From IMG/VR virus record IMGVR_UViG_3300029952_000099, positions 1 to 30,022 of that record: a DNA stretch of 30,022 bases. The stretch is one strand, 5' to 3'. This DNA is from a virus. Below, piece by piece: positions 13,779-21,512 of the stretch. A program made the position numbers and the translations under genes. Under the pieces are notes generated by a model, which saw nothing but the letters and a program-made list of their open reading frames with translations, had not been told where the DNA came from and did no database searches. Numbering within the stretch: the first letter of the stretch is position 1; the number at the start of each line of letters is the position of its first letter.

Positions 13779-14666
13779 ATGAAAATCGAAATCACACAAG
13801 AACGCAGCTTCACCCTTCGCGCTGGTGCCAAGGCTATTCATGGCCTTATCCACGTCAGCGACTGGGAAGGCTTCACCAAGTACCAGGATGCCAAGGGCGG
13901 CGCTGTGTTCACTCATGGGGGCAAGTTGGTGCATGCATCCAACGACTTGGCTCACGATCTTGGCTTCGGCGTGGTCGAAGACGGATTTGTGCTGGTGCCG
14001 CAAGTCACCCTCCCCGGCGGTACTGTTGTCCCCTCTTTCTACGTTGCTCAGTATGCGGCCAGCAAGGGCGATGACGGCAAGGTGACCATTGATGCAAAAC
14101 GTAAGCCATGGGTCAACATCAATTTCGCTGACTCGAAGTCCGCTTGCGCAGCATCTGGTTATTCGATGATCACTGAAACTCAGTGGCTGGCCATCGCCTA
14201 TGACGCATCTCAGCAAGCATCGAACTGGACTGGCGGCAAGGTCGGCGAAGGTTCCATGTTACAGGGCGTGCGCAATGGCGGCAACGCTCTGGCCGGCGAC
14301 CAAGAGCCGGCGCACACAGAAGAGCGTCGTTGGCTTGTCTTGTCGAACGGCTCCCGCCTCTGTGACTTCAACGGCAACGTGTTCCAGTGGGTATTTGATG
14401 ACGTGCAAGGCAACGATGCTGGCCTGATCGCAAAGAAAATCACGTTGGAATCACCGTCGATGTCTACTGCACCCTACGCGTCAGAGAAAAAAGGCATGGG
14501 CTGGCGCCCTGACGGTGCGCGCGATTGGTCCAGCCGTGCGCTCTTCCGGGGCGGCTGCTGGGGCTCGGAGGACTATGCCGGCGCGTTCAGTCTCGACTAC
14601 GACTGGCCGGACCACGGGCTCGGCAGCATCGGCTTCCGCTGCACCAAGTCTAGCCCGGGTCTCTAG
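13779..14666 (+). CDS. DGR target protein 1 (FGE-sulfatase/C-type-lectin fold)
   Basis: The 295-residue protein has a unique N-terminal part (1-75) and a C-terminal FGE-sulfatase-like, C-type-lectin-fold domain, recognisable from IPSF-type strand VVPSFYVAQY, the GYSMITETQWLAIAYDAS helix, NWTGGKVGEGSMLQG, CDFNGNVFQWV and RGGCWGSED...AGAF...IGFRC. The last 40 residues are the variable repeat (14525-14641). This fold is the usual scaffold for DGR diversity because it tolerates changes on its ligand-binding surface. GAGGG precedes the ATG. The ligand is unknown. Confidence 0.9.
   Translation: MKIEITQERSFTLRAGAKAIHGLIHVSDWEGFTKYQDAKGGAVFTHGGKLVHASNDLAHDLGFGVVEDGFVLVPQVTLPGGTVVPSFYVAQYAASKGDDGKVTIDAKRKPWVNINFADSKSACAASGYSMITETQWLAIAYDASQQASNWTGGKVGEGSMLQGVRNGGNALAGDQEPAHTEERRWLVLSNGSRLCDFNGNVFQWVFDDVQGNDAGLIAKKITLESPSMSTAPYASEKKGMGWRPDGARDWSSRALFRGGCWGSEDYAGAFSLDYDWPDHGLGSIGFRCTKSSPGL
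14525..14641 (+). repeat. DGR variable repeat 1 (VR1)
   Basis: Aligned without gaps to the template repeat 20251-20367. In the 114-bp core (14528-14641) it differs at 17 positions, every one an A in the template; three more template adenines at 20251-20253 read TTG here. Non-A positions all match. The shared 3' end ATCGGCTTCCGCTG would be the initiation-of-mutagenic-homology end. Confidence 0.95.
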
Positions 14667-14677
14667 TCCCTGGTTCC

Positions 14678-14700
14678 GGGTCGCTGCGTAGCAGTGTCCC
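14678..14700 (+). promoter_or_regulatory. DGR hairpin downstream of VR1
   Basis: GGGTCGCTGC-GTA-GCAGTGTCCC folds into a ten-position stem with one mismatch and one G-T pair. It starts 37 nt after the VR1 end, the same distance as the hairpin after VR2, and shares the CTGCGTAGC top. Hairpin/cruciform elements after VR are known to aid retargeting in other DGRs. Confidence 0.7.
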
Positions 14701-14776
14701 GCTCAATGAAGTGAAATTTAAGAGCGCGCCGAAAAGGCGCATGGGCGGAGCTTTGTCAAAAATTTGGAGAGAATAC

Positions 14777-14908
14777 ATGAACTGTCGTTATCGATTCGTC
14801 TTTGCTGACGGCCGAGTACAAGTGGGCCAGAAGCGCGGCAATCCCAGCGTCATGGAGCGCGCTGCTCGTATGGCTGGCGCACTCGGCGTAACTGTGGTGG
14901 TGCTGTGA
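14777..14908 (+). CDS. Small hypothetical phage protein
   Basis: A 43-residue product with a KRGNP-containing basic middle and a hydrophobic end (GALGVTVVVL). GGAGA lies 7 bases before the ATG at 14777, which is better than the in-frame ATG at 14711. Its stop overlaps the next start (TGATG). Function unknown. Confidence 0.6.
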   Translation: MNCRYRFVFADGRVQVGQKRGNPSVMERAARMAGALGVTVVVL

Positions 14909-15000
14909 TGCGCGCCATCAAAGTCGGCTTGATCATGAGTGCGGTGTATCTCCTGATCATCGTCAAGCTGTGCGCCGAAAAGATGATTGGCGGTGCGTGA
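14908..15000 (+). CDS. 30-residue single-pass membrane peptide
   Basis: A very short frame bounded by TGATG overlaps on both sides, which is good evidence for coupled translation. It encodes a hydrophobic segment (KVGLIMSAVYLLIIVKL) with charged ends. Function unknown. Confidence 0.5.
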   Translation: MRAIKVGLIMSAVYLLIIVKLCAEKMIGGA

Positions 15001-15233
15001 TGAATGCGCGCTCCCGTCGAATTGTTCGCCGCTTTAGCCGCGCACTGCTTGCCTACATTGCCCTGTTCGCCCTGGTGTTCTTGTACGGCTACGTGCAGCA
15101 GCGTGACGAGAACGCCAACAACCAAGCCGAAGAAAGCATGCTCCGCAAAATCGCCGCTAACCAATGGCGCGAGGTGGACAGCAAATTAACGTACATGACC
15201 GGAATGCCGGCAACTAATAACGCAGGAGATTGA
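15000..15233 (+). CDS. Small single-pass membrane protein
   Basis: The 77-residue product has a basic start (MNARSRRIVRRF), one membrane helix (ALLAYIALFALVFLYGYV) and a polar tail, so the N terminus is probably cytoplasmic. The ATG overlaps the preceding stop (TGATG), which favours 15000 over the upstream start at 14970. Function unknown. Confidence 0.65.
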   Translation: MNARSRRIVRRFSRALLAYIALFALVFLYGYVQQRDENANNQAEESMLRKIAANQWREVDSKLTYMTGMPATNNAGD

Positions 15234-15235
15234 AA

Positions 15236-16387
15236 ATGGAAGCCCTTGAAAAGCCAAAAACAGAACTGTCCTTGCCGCAGCGCGCCGCCGTAGCGCTAGG
15301 CAGCACCGAGTTGGAAGCGAATCTGATTGCGCTTGCTAAGAAGCACGCCGATATCGTGGCAGTGAAAGACAAGACCGACCGCGCCCAAGTTCACGGCGCT
15401 GCAATGACGCTCAAAAACAACCGCACCGCTATAAAGAATACAGGTAAGGCGGCGCGGGAAGATGCGACGGCATTTCAAAAGGCAGTTATCACCGAGGAAA
15501 ATCGATTGGTCGCAATCATCGAACCCGAAGAGATTCGCTTGCTTGCTTTGCGCGATGAATTTGATGCGGCGGAAGAAGCTGCAAAGCAGGCTAAGATTAC
15601 CTCCGAGCGTAAGCGCATTGACGGCATCAAGGCCGCTATCGATGCCATTCGCAATATCCCGCTTGCGATGGTCGGCAAGTCATCGGCTGAAATTTCGCAG
15701 TGCATCTTTGGGTTAGCAGCTAGGCCGGATTATTCGGACATGGAAGAGTTCGAAGCGGAAGCGATCTCGGTCCGCCTGCAAGTTATCGATCAACTAGCCA
15801 AAGCAGAAACCGCGACCCGTGCAATTGAGGGTGAGGCCGAATCGCGGCGGAATGAGGCGGCCCGCATTGCTGCTGAGCAGGCAGAAACAGCGCGGCAGCA
15901 GAAGGAAAAGCAGGCCGAGCTTGATCGGGCCACCGCCGCACACTCTGCACGCATGGCAGAAGAAGAGCGCATAGCCACCCTCGCCCGTCAGAAACTAGAT
16001 GCCAAGGCAGCTGAAGCGCGCCGCATAGCAGATGCTGAGCTGGCCTCACAACGCGCCGAAATGGCAAAGCAGCAGGCAATCATCGACGCCCAGCTACGCG
16101 AACAGGAAGCCGCTACCGCCAAAGAGGAGGCCCGACGCAATTCTGAATCAAAAGCCGCTGCCGATGCCGAGGCCAAGCGCTTACAAGACATCGCTGATGA
16201 GCAAGAGCGCCAAGATAAGGCTGCAAGGCAGGAGCGCACTCGCATTGAGAGCGCGCAGCACGTCGAACGCGTACATGCCGATATTGTCGCCAACATGGTT
16301 GCCAACGGGTTTCATACGAGTGACGCGGATACGCTCATCGATCTGATCTGTGCCGGCAAGGTGCCACACGTAACCATTAACTATTGA
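15236..16387 (+). CDS. Coiled-coil phage protein next to ERF
   Basis: The 383-residue product has a helical N-terminal half (residues 1-180) and a long alanine/glutamate/lysine/arginine coiled coil (about 190-345). GGAG lies 9 bases before the ATG. Proteins of this kind often stand just upstream of phage single-strand annealing genes and may organise DNA ends or partner the annealase; that is inference from position. No enzymatic motif is evident. Confidence 0.6.
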   Translation: MEALEKPKTELSLPQRAAVALGSTELEANLIALAKKHADIVAVKDKTDRAQVHGAAMTLKNNRTAIKNTGKAAREDATAFQKAVITEENRLVAIIEPEEIRLLALRDEFDAAEEAAKQAKITSERKRIDGIKAAIDAIRNIPLAMVGKSSAEISQCIFGLAARPDYSDMEEFEAEAISVRLQVIDQLAKAETATRAIEGEAESRRNEAARIAAEQAETARQQKEKQAELDRATAAHSARMAEEERIATLARQKLDAKAAEARRIADAELASQRAEMAKQQAIIDAQLREQEAATAKEEARRNSESKAAADAEAKRLQDIADEQERQDKAARQERTRIESAQHVERVHADIVANMVANGFHTSDADTLIDLICAGKVPHVTINY

Positions 16388-16394
16388 GGAAATC

Positions 16395-17180
16395 ATGACT
16401 GATACAGTCCTTGAAATGGAAGCGCCAAAAAAGATGCAAGTGGCAGTGCATGCCCCACAACAAACTGCCCTGGCGCTTTCAACAAGCAGCGATTCGCAAA
16501 CCATGATGCGCCTGATCGAAGCCGCAATGGATAAACCCGACTTCGATATCGCAAAGCTTCAGCAACTTTTAGAGGTTAAAGAGCGCTGGGACGCTAACGA
16601 ATCGCGCAAAGCATTCACTTCCGCCATGACCGCATTTAAGACTGAGCCGCTGGAGATTTTCAAGCGCAAGGAAGTCAGCTTTGTTACTCAAGGCGGCGGA
16701 ACAACGTCGTATAAACATGCCGAATTATCGGACGTCACTGCCGCTATTACCCCTGCCATGGCGAAGCATCAGCTCAGCTTTCGCTGGAACGTGCGCCAAG
16801 ACTCGGGAATCATTTCTGTCGATTGCATCGTAACGCACGTACTCGGTCACTCTGAAATGGTTTCGATGGTCGGTAGCCCTGATGCATCTGGCAAGAAAAA
16901 CGCTATTCAGCAAGTCGCATCGACAGTGACTTACTTACAGCGCTACACGCTCCTGGCGGCGACTGGGATGTCTACCAAGGGCGAGGATGACGATGGTCGC
17001 AGCGCGCAACCAGAGAAAGAAGAAGCCCCAAAACCGGCAATCTCGGGCGCGCGATTCGATGGTGCATTGAAGTCGATTCGCAAAGGCGACTACACCATCA
17101 AAGAACTGGTCGGCTATTACGCGCTGACTCCAGACCAACAAACCGTTGTCGATGATCTGAAAAAGGAACTTTCAAAATGA
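16395..17180 (+). CDS. erf: ERF-family single-strand annealing protein
   Basis: The 261-residue protein shows ERF hallmarks: FTSAMTAFKTEPLEIFKRKE, TTSYKHAELSDVTAAITPAM, LSFRWNVRQDSGIISVDCIV and QVASTVTYLQRYTLLAATGM. ERF proteins anneal complementary single strands during phage recombination and circularisation, like lambda Beta. The acidic linker and small C-terminal domain are typical. The end overlaps the exonuclease gene by 4 bp, and an SSB follows, giving a full annealing module. Confidence 0.9.
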   Translation: MTDTVLEMEAPKKMQVAVHAPQQTALALSTSSDSQTMMRLIEAAMDKPDFDIAKLQQLLEVKERWDANESRKAFTSAMTAFKTEPLEIFKRKEVSFVTQGGGTTSYKHAELSDVTAAITPAMAKHQLSFRWNVRQDSGIISVDCIVTHVLGHSEMVSMVGSPDASGKKNAIQQVASTVTYLQRYTLLAATGMSTKGEDDDGRSAQPEKEEAPKPAISGARFDGALKSIRKGDYTIKELVGYYALTPDQQTVVDDLKKELSK

Positions 17181-17839
17181 TCCGTATCCGTGCCTCATCT
17201 CTGCATGAAATCATGGGCAATCCAAAATCCGGCGACGGCCTGTCCATTGCTGCAAAAACGTACCTGTCCGGCATGGCAAAGGAATTTGCCTACGGTTACA
17301 CAGAGGTAATCAGCAGCAAGTATATGGACAAGGGAATTCAGTGTGAAGACCCCGCAATTGATCTGTACAACATGGTTTTTTTCACGAACTACACCAAGAA
17401 CAAAATACGCAAGGATAACCAGTGGATTACCGGTGAGTGCGACATTCTCGTTCCTGCCCGCAAGGTCATCGATATCAAGAACGCTTGGTCGCTAGCGAAG
17501 TTTCCGGCGACAAACGAAGAAGTCGCAGCTATCGCAAAAAAGTCAGGGTATGACTGGCAAGGCCACTCCTACATGTGGCTGGAGGATGTTGATTTGTTCG
17601 AGCTGGCTTACTGCCTCGTATCGACGCCAGAAGACCTTATTAAGTATGAGCAGCAAGAGCTGCACTTTGTTGACCACATCGACCCAACGCTACGCGTGAC
17701 ACGGACGTTCATTGAACGCGACAAAGAAGTAGAAGCAAAAATCAAACACAAGGTAGAGCTGGCGCGCGAGTTTCTTTTGAACTACGCCGCTCAAATCAGC
17801 CTTGACCACAAACACGACGAATTTAAGGAGGCTGCATAA
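17177..17839 (+). CDS. YqaJ-like/lambda-exonuclease-type nuclease
   Basis: The 220-residue protein has the PD-(D/E)XK nuclease core: Glu57 in QCEDPA, Asp89 in GECDI and Asp99-x-Lys101 in VIDIKNAW, with QGHSYMWL further on. Enzymes of this type degrade the 5' strand at double-strand ends and feed single strands to the annealase. It overlaps erf by 4 bp and is followed by ssb. The 220-residue length fits the lambda Exo/YqaJ class. Not tested by search. Confidence 0.75.
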   Translation: MIRIRASSLHEIMGNPKSGDGLSIAAKTYLSGMAKEFAYGYTEVISSKYMDKGIQCEDPAIDLYNMVFFTNYTKNKIRKDNQWITGECDILVPARKVIDIKNAWSLAKFPATNEEVAAIAKKSGYDWQGHSYMWLEDVDLFELAYCLVSTPEDLIKYEQQELHFVDHIDPTLRVTRTFIERDKEVEAKIKHKVELAREFLLNYAAQISLDHKHDEFKEAA

Positions 17840-17840
17840 C

Positions 17841-18278
17841 ATGCACATGATCGGACTCGCCCGCCTGGGCAAAGACAGCGAATTGCGTTCCACCAATGAC
17901 GGCACGCAAGTTCTCAGTATGGCACTGGCATTCAATTTCGGTCGAAAAGATCAGCAGGGGCAGCGTCCCAGTCAATGGGTCGATGCCGCACTGTTCGGAG
18001 ACCGCGCTGAGAAGCTTGCACCTTATCTGCTCAAGGGCGTTCAAATTGAAGTGCACTTGTCGGACCCACATATTGAAACCTTCAAACGCCGCGATGGCAC
18101 TGAAGGGTTCAAATTAGTTGCCATGGTAGGTCCGCTTGAGTTCGCCGCAAACAGCGCACCGCAAGGGCAGCCAAATCAGCAACAGCAGTCTCGGCAACCG
18201 GCAGCAGGAGGCCATCGTGCGCCAGCCAGCCGCCCTGCCCCGAATTTCTCGGATATGGACGACGACATCCCGTTTTGA
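17841..18278 (+). CDS. ssb: Single-stranded DNA-binding protein
   Basis: The 145-residue protein has an OB-fold N-terminal part with typical SSB features (ARLGKDSELRSTNDGTQVLS, WVDAALFGDRAEKLAPYLLKG), a Gln/Pro-rich linker and the acidic tip DMDDDIPF, the standard docking site for SSB partners. AAGGAGG precedes the ATG. With ERF and the nuclease it completes the phage recombination set. Confidence 0.9.
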   Translation: MHMIGLARLGKDSELRSTNDGTQVLSMALAFNFGRKDQQGQRPSQWVDAALFGDRAEKLAPYLLKGVQIEVHLSDPHIETFKRRDGTEGFKLVAMVGPLEFAANSAPQGQPNQQQQSRQPAAGGHRAPASRPAPNFSDMDDDIPF

Positions 18279-18372
18279 GACCCAGTAATTCCCCGCAGCC
18301 GCCGGACTGCAAGCCTGCGATAGCGGGCTCCGGCACAAACATTCAACCGCAGCACAATTAAGGAGAAGATCC

Positions 18373-19302
18373 ATGAATGCAATAACTGAAGCGCAGGTCG
18401 ATAAAAGAAAAATCGGCATCTACAACAAGTTTGACGTGCGCCGCACAGATGGAAGCGATGAACCAGGCGGCAAGCACCATGGTGACAAACTGTTTGTCTT
18501 GAATATCACTACCGACAAATTTGCCGCCACCGCCGCACTTGCCTATGCCAAGGCATGCGCGAAGGAATACCCAGTCCTGGCTGCCGATCTTCGTTCCATG
18601 GTTCGCGGCGCACCATTCATGCAAGATACGTTCGTGACAGTTCCTGAAACCATGCTGCCAAATGGTCTCGTCGTTCCAGAGTTTCAGGTAGCAGCCTATC
18701 TTACCGGCAAGTCTGAAGATGACGAGCTTGTCATCAATGATCAGGCTACGCCATGGACTGACATCAGTTATTACGACGCGAAGTCCACTGCTACCGATGC
18801 CGGTTACCAGCTGATCACTGAAACGCAGTATCTGGCATTGGCGCACAACATCGCCAATCAGGACATCAACTGGACTGGCGGCAAGGTCGGCGAAGGCTCG
18901 TTGCTCCAGGGGCTCCGAGATGGCGAACACGACGAAGCACAGCCAGTCAGTGTCGGTCCAGATGAAGGCAACGAGCGCCGTTGGATGCAACTGTCAAATG
19001 GCGCGCGCATCTGGGATGTCGCCGGGAACGCATATTCATGGGTGCATGACGACGTCCAGGGCAATGATGAAGGCTTGATCGCAAAACCTTTTGCAGAAGA
19101 CTCACCTTCGATCACGACCGCCCCCGCGCCATCGATGAAGCAAGGCGTTGGCTGGTATCCATCCGCTGGCTCTGATTGGTCCGGCGATGCGCTCGTCCGG
19201 GGCGGCTGCTGGAGCTCGGGGGACCGTGCCGGCGCGTTCCGTCTCGACCTCGTCTGGCCGGACAACGGGAGCGACGGCATCGGCTTCCGCTGCACCAAGT
19301 AA
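18373..19302 (+). CDS. DGR target protein 2 (phage domain fused to FGE/C-type-lectin fold)
   Basis: The 309-residue protein has two parts. Residues 10-80 (YNKFDVRRTDGSDEPGGKHH, KLFVLNITTD, YPVLAADLRS) resemble a small stand-alone protein found in the early region of many Betaproteobacterial phages. Residues 85-309 are the same FGE-like fold as target 1 (ITETQYLALAHNIA, NWTGGKVGEGSLLQG, RGGCWSSGDRAGAF). The end is the variable repeat 19176-19292, closing with GFRCTK. AAGGAGAAG lies before the ATG. The two targets share the scaffold but not the N terminus. Confidence 0.9.
   Translation: MNAITEAQVDKRKIGIYNKFDVRRTDGSDEPGGKHHGDKLFVLNITTDKFAATAALAYAKACAKEYPVLAADLRSMVRGAPFMQDTFVTVPETMLPNGLVVPEFQVAAYLTGKSEDDELVINDQATPWTDISYYDAKSTATDAGYQLITETQYLALAHNIANQDINWTGGKVGEGSLLQGLRDGEHDEAQPVSVGPDEGNERRWMQLSNGARIWDVAGNAYSWVHDDVQGNDEGLIAKPFAEDSPSITTAPAPSMKQGVGWYPSAGSDWSGDALVRGGCWSSGDRAGAFRLDLVWPDNGSDGIGFRCTK
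19176..19292 (+). repeat. DGR variable repeat 2 (VR2)
   Basis: Gap-free alignment to the template gives 19 differences in the 114-bp core (19179-19292), all at template adenines, with changes to G, C and T. Three further template adenines at 20251-20253 read TTG, as in VR1. No non-adenine position differs. This is the signature of reverse-transcriptase-linked adenine mutagenesis. Confidence 0.95.
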
Positions 19303-19328
19303 TAGCTCGGGCATCTGGTTTCCGGTCC

Positions 19329-19353
19329 CTGGTCACTGCGTAGCGGTGACCAG
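19329..19353 (+). promoter_or_regulatory. DGR hairpin downstream of VR2
   Basis: CTGGTCACTGC-GTA-GCGGTGACCAG makes an 11-pair stem (one G-T pair) with a GTA loop. It begins 37 nt after the VR2 end, exactly as after VR1, and shares the CTGCGTAGC apex. It is not found after the template repeat. Confidence 0.75.
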
Positions 19354-19380
19354 TTAAAACAACAAAGAAAAATTGCAGAC

Positions 19381-20229
19381 ATGAAAATAGATCAAGTACC
19401 AACCGCCGAAGAAGTCAGTAAGTTCACAATCAGCTCGTTCAAAGGGATTGATGTTGGACTAGGCAAGGACGACAAGATTGCTGATATCGCGGCAAAGCTG
19501 GAAGAACAATACCCGATGCACCTTATCTTGATCCAGGCCGGTAAATTCCTGCATGGATATGACCGCACAGCACATGCGCTCAGTACGCTAAAAAAGTACA
19601 AGCTGAAACTGGTTGGCACTTCAGACAATCCGCATATACGCGTTGGCTTCCCGGTCAACAAGTTCAAAAGCCGCCTCTGGTCGATGGTGGAAGAGTTCAA
19701 GACACCCTACGTGGTTTCTCTCGGCACGCATGAGGCTGGCCGTGATGTGTACGTTTCAGAGTTTGGCACAGCCGAGGCTTCCATCATGTCCGCAGTCTCA
19801 CGCGGAATCGTCATGCAGGTCATCAATGATCTGCGCCAGCACGGCGAACTGAATCAGGCCAGCGCCAAGAAGCTGCTGACCAACCCTGAAACGTCCGGCT
19901 TCAAGCTGAAGATGCACGCACAGGATCTGGACCAGCATTTGATCATGGACCTAATCAAGATGCCTCGCGACATCCGCGTGACATGGGGCGAGAACGTGCG
20001 CGTCTGCATGGCAAGAATCATGCACGGCATTTTCGTCTATGGACTTGAAATCAACAAAACTGGCCTTCTCGTTCGTGTATCTGCCGATATCGATCTGCTG
20101 AAGCACTATCTCAGCCAGGCACCGCGTTTAAGCAATCTCAAGTTCGCGTTCGAACATCGAGTTTCCTTAGCCGTTGAGCTTGGCCGGTTACTGGGTGGCG
20201 TTATGCGCGCCGCAAAGGAGCCGACATGA
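19381..20229 (+). CDS. DGR accessory protein: MutS-like domain plus Avd-like helical bundle
   Basis: The 282-residue protein has an N-terminal part (about 35-125) resembling MutS domain I: YPMHLILIQAGKFLHGYDRT matches the 'P..LLFF+.GdFYElF.+DA' pattern, followed by IRVGFPVNKFKSRLW. The C-terminal part (about 195-280) is four-helix, basic (RDIRVTWGENVRVCMARIMH, ADIDLLKHYLSQAP, FAFEHRVSLAVELGRLL), like the Avd protein that binds DGR RT. MutS-like accessory genes are known from DGR surveys. It lies between VR2 and the template and overlaps the RT frame by 4 bp. The division into two domains is my inference. Confidence 0.75.
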   Translation: MKIDQVPTAEEVSKFTISSFKGIDVGLGKDDKIADIAAKLEEQYPMHLILIQAGKFLHGYDRTAHALSTLKKYKLKLVGTSDNPHIRVGFPVNKFKSRLWSMVEEFKTPYVVSLGTHEAGRDVYVSEFGTAEASIMSAVSRGIVMQVINDLRQHGELNQASAKKLLTNPETSGFKLKMHAQDLDQHLIMDLIKMPRDIRVTWGENVRVCMARIMHGIFVYGLEINKTGLLVRVSADIDLLKHYLSQAPRLSNLKFAFEHRVSLAVELGRLLGGVMRAAKEPT

Positions 20230-21506
20230 TCAACAAAGGGGATTCTCTGGAAAGTCCAGCAATGCGCTCATCCGAGGCGGCTACTGGAACTCGGAGGACA
20301 ATGCCGGCGCGTTCAATCTCAACAACGACTGGCCGGACAACGAGAACGACAACATCGGCTTCCGCTGACCCAAAAATTACACGCTTAGATCGTGGGCATG
20401 CCCTCGTAAAGCAATCTATTCTTGGTCGGGAATCTCCTGGGGATACCCCAAAAGCACGGCATCAGGCCACACCGGAAACCGTCGCAGGGCTCACGAGCGC
20501 TGCGGCGGGATGCGGTAAGCAATCCGAATTCACGCGCCTGACAAGCCTGAGCAATATGTTCCAGTGCTGGAGCAAGGCAAAAAAGAACAAGTCGCAAAAT
20601 CTGCGGGTGCAGCGCTTCGGCGATGACCCATTGCGTTACTTGGTCACCATTCAAGCCAAGCTGCGCGACTGGAGCTATAGCTTTGGCCCATACAAGACTT
20701 TCACTGTGCGCGAAAAGAAATTCCGGCACGTTGTCGACGCACCGATGAAAGATCGCGTGGTGCACTGGATGCTGTACCAGTACATGTTGCCGATCTGGCA
20801 GCCACGATTCATCCACGATACATTCGGCAACCTCCCTGGACGTGGCACACACGCCGCCGTACAGCGTTTGGCTGACTTCACTCGGGCGGCCGGCACAAGC
20901 TGGGTGCTGCAGTTGGATATCTCGAAGTATTTTTATTCGGTCAATCATGCGATTCTCAAGGCGCGTGTATTGCGATTCATCGGTGATACCAGTCTGCGCC
21001 GGTTGATCATCAGCCTGATTGATTCATTCCAAACAGACGCTCAGTTTGACGAGCTCTTCGCTCCTGACAGCATGTACCGCACCACGGCCGCCAAAGGCAT
21101 GCCGATTGGCAATCTGTCATCGCAGCTCTTCGCAAATATTTTCCTCAATGACTTTGACCACTGGGTGAAGGAAGTGCTGCAAATCCGCCATTACATTCGA
21201 TATGTAGATGACATGGCTATCTTGGGTGACTCCCGCGCCGATCTGCTCCGCATTGGCGAACAGATCGTACAAAAGCTTGCTGCCGATGGTTTGACGATTC
21301 ACCCTTTCAAGATTCGTCTGGCGCCGACCGCCGCTGGCGTGCCGTTCCTCGGATATGTCGTGCATCCAAACCACATTTCAGCCGGCAAGTATGTACGCAG
21401 CCGGTATCACTACCGCCTGCGACAGCACGAAACAGGCGGCTACGACCGCACCGAGGCGCTTGCCTCTTATCAAGCCATGTTTGCCCATACGGGCGCCACC
21501 TACTAA
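20226..21506 (+). CDS. DGR reverse transcriptase
   Basis: A DGR-type reverse transcriptase: the catalytic motif is YVDD (21201-21212), and the signature IGNLSSQ (21105-21125) has the SQ form typical of DGR enzymes. Other RT blocks: FRHVVDAPMKDRVVHWMLYQ, TFGNLPGRGTHAAVQRL, LQLDISKYFYSVNH, FLGYVV. The conserved part begins near FTRLTSLSNMFQCW, about residue 101. The ORF opens at 20226 by ATGA coupling, and the template repeat lies in its first 48 codons. Other in-frame starts are 20262, 20301 (in the template) and 20556; the last would cut off conserved residues. Start unresolved. Confidence 0.92.
   Translation: MINKGDSLESPAMRSSEAATGTRRTMPARSISTTTGRTTRTTTSASADPKITRLDRGHALVKQSILGRESPGDTPKARHQATPETVAGLTSAAAGCGKQSEFTRLTSLSNMFQCWSKAKKNKSQNLRVQRFGDDPLRYLVTIQAKLRDWSYSFGPYKTFTVREKKFRHVVDAPMKDRVVHWMLYQYMLPIWQPRFIHDTFGNLPGRGTHAAVQRLADFTRAAGTSWVLQLDISKYFYSVNHAILKARVLRFIGDTSLRRLIISLIDSFQTDAQFDELFAPDSMYRTTAAKGMPIGNLSSQLFANIFLNDFDHWVKEVLQIRHYIRYVDDMAILGDSRADLLRIGEQIVQKLAADGLTIHPFKIRLAPTAAGVPFLGYVVHPNHISAGKYVRSRYHYRLRQHETGGYDRTEALASYQAMFAHTGATY
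20251..20367 (+). repeat. DGR template repeat (TR)
   Basis: This 117-bp repeat is the template for VR1 and VR2. In the target frame it would encode an Asn-rich version ending in GFR-stop, with AAC/AAT codons where targets vary. Of 29 adenines in the 114-bp core, 24 are changed in at least one VR. It lies between the accessory gene and the conserved RT region. The next 190 bases (20368-20555) may serve as the spacer part of the template RNA. Confidence 0.95.
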
Positions 21507-21512
21507 GGATAG

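Noticed and set aside
15296-16504. Minus-strand frames opposite the coiled-coil gene
   Set aside because: Shadows of an alanine/glutamate-rich coding sequence; Ser/Ala-rich with no supporting signals.
18279-18372. Hairpin-prone gap before DGR target 2, tested for a third variable or template repeat
   Set aside because: It has an ordinary GC-rich stem and ribosome site; no similarity to the TR.
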